Below, one piece after another: positions 57,504 through 64,000 of a DNA stretch of 64,000 bases; positions within the stretch are counted from its first letter, which is position 1; each line of letters starts with the position of its first letter. A model generated the notes under the pieces. The model was not told the DNA's origin. It searched no databases and was given only the letters and a program-made list of their open reading frames with translations. This DNA comes from Antedon mediterranea (Eukaryota; Echinodermata; Crinoidea; Comatulida; Antedonidae). The DNA lies in assembly GCF_964355755.1 (NCBI RefSeq), contig NC_092674.1:30740001-30804000 (forward strand), given 5' to 3'. Made by a program: the position numbers and the translations under genes.

Positions 57504-59081
57504 ATGAATGGCTTTAGCACTGAGGATGACATTCACGATGGTGGACATGGTCAAATATGCTGTTTAGTGGATGATGGGGAAAGGTGTAGCAGAGCGGCTG
57601 GAAATGCATGTTATAGTAAAAGAATTGCAAAAACAGTTCAACAAAGAAAACTGAAGCTGAACATTGATCATAGTGTGAGTGAAACATAGTACATTGTAAC
57701 CACTTATAATATGATTCACACTAAAACATAAATTAACATTGGGCCTATACAATGCATTTCTTAATACCATTAGCACAAAAATGGATAAATACAGACAAAC
57801 ATTTACTGTACTAACAATATCATTTAATTGATTGGTTTTCAGGTGCGGCATATTTACATATGTGACTATCACAAAGCAGTAATTCAGAGCGTACGGAATA
57901 AACGCAAGAAACGAGAGAGTGACGAAGAGCGTGGAATATCACCTGACAGAGAGTTTGACGCACCTGAGGCAAATTATTGCTCGAAATTTTTTCAGATTTT
58001 TACAAACCTACAAAAATAAAGTTGTCTTGCAAAAGTTGAGCTAATAATAATATCCTACTGTAATATCTGAGAAAACATAATTTTTTTGTTATTATTAAAA
58101 ATCAGAAAAGCATAGGAGTCTTGTACAAGATTTGATTTTCTTAAGTACAGACTTAACCCAGTATCTCTCTCTTTATTTATTAGTCATTGTATAATAAAAA
58201 AAAATGCTTTTTTTTTCCTAGGTTGATTTATTTCAACTGCAAGTGAACACTTTGCGACGTTATAAGCGGCATTTCCGTCTGCAAACTAAACCAGGTCTAA
58301 ATAAAGCACAACTGACCGAGGTAAATTTAAAATGTTACAATAACTCCATTTACTATTCAGCTTATGACTTTGTGTGGCCAGTGATGGAAATAAAATTATG
58401 CTAGGTGGCAGCACAAAATTATGCCAGGCACAATTACGGCCAAAATAGCACAAAAACAAATAATGAAAGGGCAGTGTATGTGTATGTTTTATGCCCAAAA
58501 AAAAAGTCTTCAGGTTTTTCGGCCAAATTATGCTAGATTGGGTCAACTAGATTTTTTTGTAGAATTTAATTTTTCAAATTATGCTAGATTTTCTAAAATT
58601 ATGCCTAGCATAAATGCTATGCCATAAAATGCTTTTATCATCCAGTTATTTCCTCATTCAATGTTTTTACCAAAATGAGTTAACTGTCTGGATTATCAAG
58701 GTTATAAGAGAACAACCTTCAAATTCCCTGTAGTATACAGTACATGTGTGTAATGTAACCCAGTGTTAGAAGGTCAAACCTGCTACTGGTGTACCATGGA
58801 GGTATAATTACCTCCATGGGTGTACTAACTTATTTCTCCATGGTCTCTCTAGTAATAGTTTTTTTGCTTTTGCTGTGTTTAAGATCTCAGTCAAAATTGT
58901 GCATTTATATGACATGTTATAAAATGATTTTAACATTAACAGTATTGGATTTATTTTTTATTAGACGGTGGCAAGGCATTTCAAAACAATACCAGTCGTT
59001 GAGAAAGAAGCTCTGACATTTTTCATATATATGGTGAAGAACAACAAGAGCAGATTTGACCAAAAGCATGACAACTGTTGA
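57504..59081 (+). CDS. SAP30L: SAP30-like Sin3 corepressor subunit
   Basis: SAP30/SAP30L bridges Sin3 to DNA and phosphoinositides in histone-deacetylase corepressor complexes in the nucleus. Exons 57504-57674, 57843-57968, 58222-58320 and 58965-59081 total 513 nt, 170 aa plus stop (human SAP30L 183). The start MNGFSTEDD matches the vertebrate start. The zinc-binding module is QICCLVDDGERC...ICDYHK. A basic nuclear/DNA-binding patch follows (RNKRKKRESDEER). The Sin3-interaction domain shows VDLFQLQVNTLRRYKRHF, GLNKAQLTETVARHFKTIPV and FFIYMVKNNKSR. The N-terminal Ala/Pro-rich stretch of vertebrates is absent. Intron 2 appears to use a GC donor (CCT GAG|GCAAAT). AATAAA at 59513-59518 is a probable polyadenylation signal. 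Confidence 0.96.
58385..58630. repeat. Diffuse ATTATGC(T)AG repeat in a SAP30L intron
   Basis: The motif AAATTATGCTAG/AAATTATGCCAG recurs five times in both spaced and adjacent forms, ending with GCCTAGCATAAATGCTATGCC. It is probably a decayed element. Confidence 0.45.
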
Positions 59082-59732
59082 AACTGAACGCATTCATTTA
59101 TGATGTCAATTAAATATTTGTGAACTGTTTGGCAACAACATTAAATCCAGATTTTGTTATTTTGGACAATAGAGGGCGACATTGTGAAATTTCAATTCAT
59201 CATAAAGTGCTTGTGAAAATGGTTTCATGATTTTGACACCATAACATAGAATGAACTCTTTAAGTGTACATAACTAATTTGTATCCTATAAGCACTGTAT
59301 ATTTCATTAGGCTGATGATTGGGGTGATTATTTTGAGTTCATTAAGGTAGTGGAATCCACAAAAAACTACATTGAAAGAATGTACATATTGTAAGGGAGA
59401 TATCATGCCAGAGGTATCACATTTTTGCTAAAACAGTATTTATATTTCTATAGCAGCAGTAACATCTAAGATACACATCTAAAAAATTATGTACATTATT
59501 TATCAAGAGTGAAATAAATGTTTGTAATGTAGTAGTATGAAAACATTAATTTGTTTTTTTATTTTTCAAACTAAAAAAATTGACAAATGACAGTAATGTT
59601 TATTCAAAAAAAAGTTTATTTTATCAATATTTGCCCTAGCAGGAATTGCAACAAATCTTATGCACTCAAATTGTGAAGATATTAAACTGTAGCCTTATCA
59701 TATGATTAGTTTAATACTTCACAGCCACAATT

Positions 59733-59873
59733 CTAAAGCTTTGTCTACACTATCAAACTTTATGTGATAAAGAAATGTGATGTTCCCATATATGGACATG
59801 AAGATGCCATCACTACCATATTTGGGCATATCACTCTTTTTTGTCAAACTAGTTTGATAGTGTAGACAGAGTT
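59733..59873. mobile_element. MITE family A copy between SAP30L and COA5
   Basis: Ends CTAAAGCTTTGTCTACACTA and TTTGATAGTGTAGACAGAG. It lies in the convergent 3' region of SAP30L (+) and COA5 (-). Confidence 0.75.
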
Positions 59874-60191
59874 TACCAAATTAAAGAGAAAAAAATCATG
59901 TTGTGGCAGATCATGCTTAAACAATATGCATTAAAACAATGTTTGTCTACAATGAAAAATATGCTGTATTTCTGAACATACCGGTGGTATTCACATTTGG
60001 AGAATATGCTGAAACAATGGCATACTCATCAAATTACAACACAGGACCACAATACAATATCTTAACACAGTACCAATAGCTTGTGGGTGGTACTTTATCT
60101 GGATAACAAACTGCATACTTAAGTATAGGATAGAAGTGTTCTATACAAATGCAATAAATGACTTCAAATCATGTATGCTGATAAGATTCTT

Positions 60192-61353
60192 CTAGTAACC
60201 TTTCCTGCCACGAAATCGATTCCTTGTATCAAGCTGAAAATAACCGAAGGACAGAGATTACTAAATAACAGTGTAAAATTATGAATTACATAAGCTGAAT
60301 ATAAATTAAACAGATTATTGTCATTATATTAAAATGAAACAAGGAAAATATTAAACTTAGCACCATAATAAATTTGAGGATTGAACACATGACCCATTAA
60401 GACTTGTCTAATTACTTTAATTGATCTCTGTTTCCTGCTTAAGTTTAGTTCTATTCATGTAGAATTCTAGACTGACAATTTCATGGTTGTCTGTAAAGCT
60501 CTGTAGTATCAACATAATTGGACAAAAAAGTGTGATATGCCCAAATATGGTAGTGATATGACATCATCATGTCCGTATTATTATAGGCACATCACATTTT
60601 TTGTCACATAAAGTTTGATAGTGTAGATAGAGCTTTAGAGACAACCATGAAATTATAAGTCTAGAATTCTACATGAATAGAACTAAACTTACATAAAGTT
60701 TGATAGTGTAGATAGAGCTTTACTGAAGGTATTTCTCAAGTCAAATAAGAAAATAAAAAGTTAACTTACTAAAGAACGTTTACATTCAAAGAACGAGTAT
60801 TGCAAAGCTCTGCAGTGGCTATCTACATCACCTCCTGGTTGTAAGCATTCCTTAGGCGTTTTACCCTCCTGTGGAAAAAAACATACACTGTTTTAATTTA
60901 GGGTATAAAGAATGGTTTGTTCCAACAAAATGATACAGTACAAATCATAGTGTTTTATAATACTGGGAGCCTTCAGTTTGTGACATTTTTCAAACATTTT
61001 GGGAACATTTGGCTAATATTTTTGGGGACATGTTTTGGGGACATTTTGAATGTGCTTCTTCACTCACTTCCTTGACTCAGTTACTCCTTGGGAATATTTG
61101 CTAATATTTTAGGGACATTTTGCTAATATTTTGGGGACATTTTGCTAATATTTTAAGGACATTTTGGTTGTGCTTCTTCACCACTCAGTTCCTTGACTCA
61201 GTTATGACAAGTCCAGATGACAACCAACGACACATATTACTCTATGATTACCTTGCGCACACAGTTGCTTTCCAATAAGCATGTTTTTAAGTCTTCTTTT
61301 AACCCGGAACAAGGTCGCTTGCTTTCTGGTTTATCCTCATAATATTTTGGCAT
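60192..61353 (-). CDS. COA5: Cytochrome c oxidase assembly factor COA5 (PET191 family)
   Basis: A small CX9C protein of the mitochondrial intermembrane space needed for assembly of cytochrome c oxidase. Three exons (61252-61353, 60770-60868, 60192-60233), all phase 0, total 243 nt, 80 aa plus stop (human 74). MPKYYEDKP at the N-terminus and TRNRFRGRKGY at the C-terminus match the human protein. Twin motifs are C-SGLKEDLKT-C and C-RALQYSFFE-C. The loop between the third and fourth motif cysteines (CLQPGGDVDSHC) is five residues longer than in human, which accounts for most of the length difference. It is divergent with PWP2, 800 bp between start codons. Confidence 0.96.
60440..60722. mobile_element. 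MITE family A copy nested in a larger inverted repeat
   Basis: A family-A MITE (60492-60637) is flanked by inverted 53-bp arms: 60440-60492 (TAAGTTTAGTTCTATTCATG...) and 60639-60691 (...CATGAATAGAACTAAACTTA). A further partial MITE end (CATAAAGTTTGATAGTGTAG) follows at 60691-60722. The whole can fold into a hairpin of about 250 nt. It lies in COA5 intron 2. Confidence 0.85.
60985..61205. repeat. Imperfect tandem duplication in COA5 intron 1
   Basis: Blocks of TTTTGGGGACATTTTGCTAA type followed by TGTGCTTCTTCAC...CTTCCTTGACTCAGTTA occur twice (about 60985-61085 and 61090-61205), the second with extra internal copies of the ACATTTTGCTAATATTTT unit. Confidence 0.75.
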
Positions 61354-62152
61354 TCCTGTAGTATAGCGATAAACAAAATAAATTTAAATTCAGTATTTAT
61401 ATTGTAAATTAAGATTATTGAACAACAATGCTGAATAACCACCAGCATGATGCCATTAAACTGTTACAACAATATTAATATTATACATTTTTAATCTCTA
61501 AATAGAATTATTAGTTGGCTGATTGCATGTCGTCGTTAATATTGCATACCAATAAAATATATAATATATCTCTATGCACTATTGTCAATCAATACTGTAC
61601 CCTACTTACTCAATTTTATTTAACATAACGGATTATCATTGACAAAACTATAAAAGTGTAAATGGTTTTATTATTATTCTACTTGAATGTACAATATAGT
61701 ACAACATCTAATATTTTACTAATAATACAGTATACTATATAGATGCTAACTATATCATACAGTCCAGTGATTGTAGGAAATCCTGATTGTAGCCAGAGAA
61801 GTATGAACGACTCAAATAGAGAGTTAACACACTGCTTATCTATAATCAGATACTTCTACTTGATTCGGGCTGCTTATTAGACACTTAACATATACAAATC
61901 ATATTAAACAATCTATAAAAATTGAAATTAATGGCTTCAGATCTCTCTTTATTACCTAAACTTTCATGTCATGGAGTGTCCAATGAAGAAATAATCAGCA
62001 GCAGTTACTTCTAAAACGTCTGGACCTCGAGACTACGTTTAGTTATCAACAAAAACAACACGTGGGTTTTAAACAACGACGAACATCGAACACGAGAAAA
62101 ACATTGGGGTGATTTAGGCCTAGATTAGCAGGCCTATAGCCAAAAATATAAA
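61354..62152. promoter_or_regulatory. Shared upstream region of COA5 and PWP2
   Basis: About 800 bp separate the divergent start codons. CACGTG at 62059-62064 lies about 90 bp from the PWP2 start. The COA5-proximal half is AT-rich with no motif I can name. Confidence 0.45.
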
Positions 62153-63665
62153 ATGAAATTTTCATTCCAGGTGAGTTAGTATAATAATGATTTATATATA
62201 TACGTTTAAAAACAATTTAGAATTATTTTGACAAATTTAAGGTGAGATTATTTTCTAGCCTAGCTAGGTCAGTCATTCGAAAAGGTGGATGTGAGACAGC
62301 AGGCAGCAGGATCCAGATTGTTCAGGCATTAGGAAGCTTTGCTTTAAGAGTCGTTTCGTCCTACTAGACCACGTTAGTTGATCTTTCTGGTGTGCTTGCC
62401 TTGCACGTACTATTTGATATTTGTTTTTAAAAATGTAATAATTTTTTTTTCTATTGTTAGAATTTTTAGAATTAAAAGAAAAATATTACTGTTTTTTAAA
62501 TTGCATGAAAAAATAATTTGTTTGCAGTTTTCCAATCTACTTGGAGTGGTATATCGATGTGGTAACCTGAATTTCAGTGTGGATGGTAACAGTATCTTTA
62601 GTCCAGTGGGAAATAAAATCACAAAGTTCGATCTAAAAAAGTGAGTCTAATTTTTAGAAATTGAAAACAATGTTTCTTATAATGTTTTTTAATTTATTAA
62701 TAATTATAGTAGAGATATTTATGTGATACAATTAAAAGTCTACTTAAAATATTTTCAATTGATTATTTCACTTTGTTTAGTTACATTAAAAACTAAAATT
62801 GACTGTTGTGAGGATTTTCCAAGAAAACGTATGTATTGTACAGTACACTACAATACAAACTTTATATCATGTTGTTTTTTTAGTAATGCATCACATACAT
62901 TACCTATTGAAACCAACAAGAACATAAACTATGTAGCAATATCTCCAAATGGAAACACTGCCATCCTTGTTGATGAGGGTAGGTACCAATTTATCTTTAG
63001 ATATTTAAATTTTCAATTACTTTTACAAAAACATATTGTTACAATAATACTGCACTGCTGCAACGAATAATAAAATAATAACAGATTTAGAAAATTATTG
63101 TAAGTTATTTATTTAGTATCATAATTAAGATGTTGTTGTGTGAAGTAAAACCGAAACTAAACTGATATTTTCCTTCACACTCTTCAACTTATATTGGTAA
63201 AAAGATAAATGTTTTGGCACACATGGTGTTTCATATGTATAATATTTGGGCTATATATTGCCTGATAGGTAGGCAAAGACACTGAATCACTAGAATATCT
63301 GTAACACTTATCATCACAGGTCAAATAATATAGGCCTAACATACTACATTAAGAACCACTATGATATTATTTAATTACAATGATTTGAAAAGAAAACATA
63401 ACAAATGTGTTAATGTTACAGATGGAGCAGCAGTACTATGTAGTTTAATCAGCCGTACTATTTTACATCATTTTCACTTTCATAAGAAAGTTGAATGCAT
63501 CAAGTTCAGTCCTGATGGCAGGAAGTTTGTGGTGCTGAAGGAGAACATTGCTCAAGTGTATCATTCCCCCGGCAACAAAATCAATTTTAATCCTTTTGTT
63601 TTACATCGTGTTTATCATGGTGCTTATGATGATACATCATGTGCATGTTGGTCAGATGACTCAAG
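62153..63665 (+). CDS. PWP2: PWP2 WD-repeat protein, 5' portion (partial)
   Basis: PWP2 is a U3 snoRNP/UTP-B WD-repeat subunit of the small-subunit processome, required for 18S rRNA processing in the nucleolus. Four exons are visible: 62153-62170 (MKFSFQ), 62528-62640 (FSNLLGVVYRCGNLNFSVDG, VGNKITKFDL), 62884-62978 (SPNGNTAILVDEG) and 63422-63665 (LHHFHFHKKVECIKFSPDGR, AQVYHSPGNKINFNPFVL, AYDDTSCACWSDDSR). Phases are continuous; about 157 residues, through the first two WD repeats. Human PWP2 begins MKFAYRFSNLLGTVYRRGNLNF, so the 18-nt first exon is well supported. The rest lies beyond the right edge; 63666-64000 is intron. Confidence 0.95.
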
Positions 63666-64000
63666 GTAGGTCAAGGGGTCAAGCAGGGGACTTGGTGTTT
63701 GCTTGATATGATTTCTTACAGTCACAGTTAAAGCTTTTTTCTGACGGCCAATATAGGCCTACAATACTACTATAGATTTCTCATTCTGTCATTGATGAGT
63801 CGTGTGTGTTTGCTACTCTATGGTGTGAAGATAAAAAATGGGTATTGAAAAGAAAGAAGAAGTTTAGGTTTTGGATGATATTGTCCATACCTACTAATAT
63901 TTGCTTTCAATATTTTTGGTGCACACATTAGAGTAAAACATTTTATGTTTTTTAGAGTTGTTTTCAGCATTAAACTTATTTGTTACACATTGGTTTTTTT

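Noticed and set aside
58789-59016. 75-codon plus-strand ORF
   Set aside because: It reads through a small palindromic repeat and overlaps the SAP30L exon in a different frame.

Overview
The window looks like nuclear DNA of a marine invertebrate deuterostome, most likely an echinoderm. It is AT-rich and gene-sparse, with spliceosomal introns, many small DNA-transposon remnants, and proteins that resemble vertebrate orthologues closely (SAP30L, TRAP1, ATP6V0C, PWP2). The phylum is an inference from these features; no marker gene fixes it. Exon boundaries were read by hand from splice sites, reading phase and family conservation. For six genes (ATP6V0C, TRAP1, AKT1S1-like, HMGB, SAP30L, COA5) the exon sum is an exact multiple of three ending in a stop.

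Layout. 1-14.8 kb (minus): 5' part of a diaphanous-type formin, with very long introns holding a tRNA-like gene, Penelope-type repeats carrying a hammerhead-like core, MITEs and a PIF/Harbinger-like element with a broken Myb/SANT gene. 15.5-19.05 kb (minus): EXOSC9/RRP45; the end of one exon and its 5' splice site are repeated six times at an exact 83-bp period. 20.5-23.6 kb (minus): ATP6V0C, the V-ATPase proteolipid. 24.8-33.9 kb (minus): TRAP1, 17 exons, 718 aa, with a 32-bp minisatellite and a 1.25-kb terminal-inverted-repeat element in introns. 36.5-50.4 kb (minus): an 11-exon, 409-aa protein with a PRAS40/AKT1S1 C-terminus on an unrecognised N-terminal region; one intron holds a 48-bp minisatellite of about 83 copies, cut in two by an apparently intact non-LTR retrotransposon (ORF1 with SGNH esterase, ORF2 with endonuclease and reverse transcriptase). 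53.1-55.0 kb (minus): a two-HMG-box HMGB protein with acidic tail. 57.5-59.1 kb (plus): SAP30L, with one apparent GC-AG intron. 60.2-61.35 kb (minus): COA5. 62.15 kb to the right edge (plus): 5' end of PWP2, head-to-head with COA5.

The cellular genes are conserved housekeeping or signalling genes (RNA decay, organelle acidification, mitochondrial chaperone, mTOR signalling, chromatin, cytochrome oxidase assembly, ribosome biogenesis). They do not form a pathway cluster. The unusual material is in the introns: tandemly multiplied splice donors, a retrotransposon inside a minisatellite, nested MITE hairpins and self-cleaving-ribozyme-like repeats.
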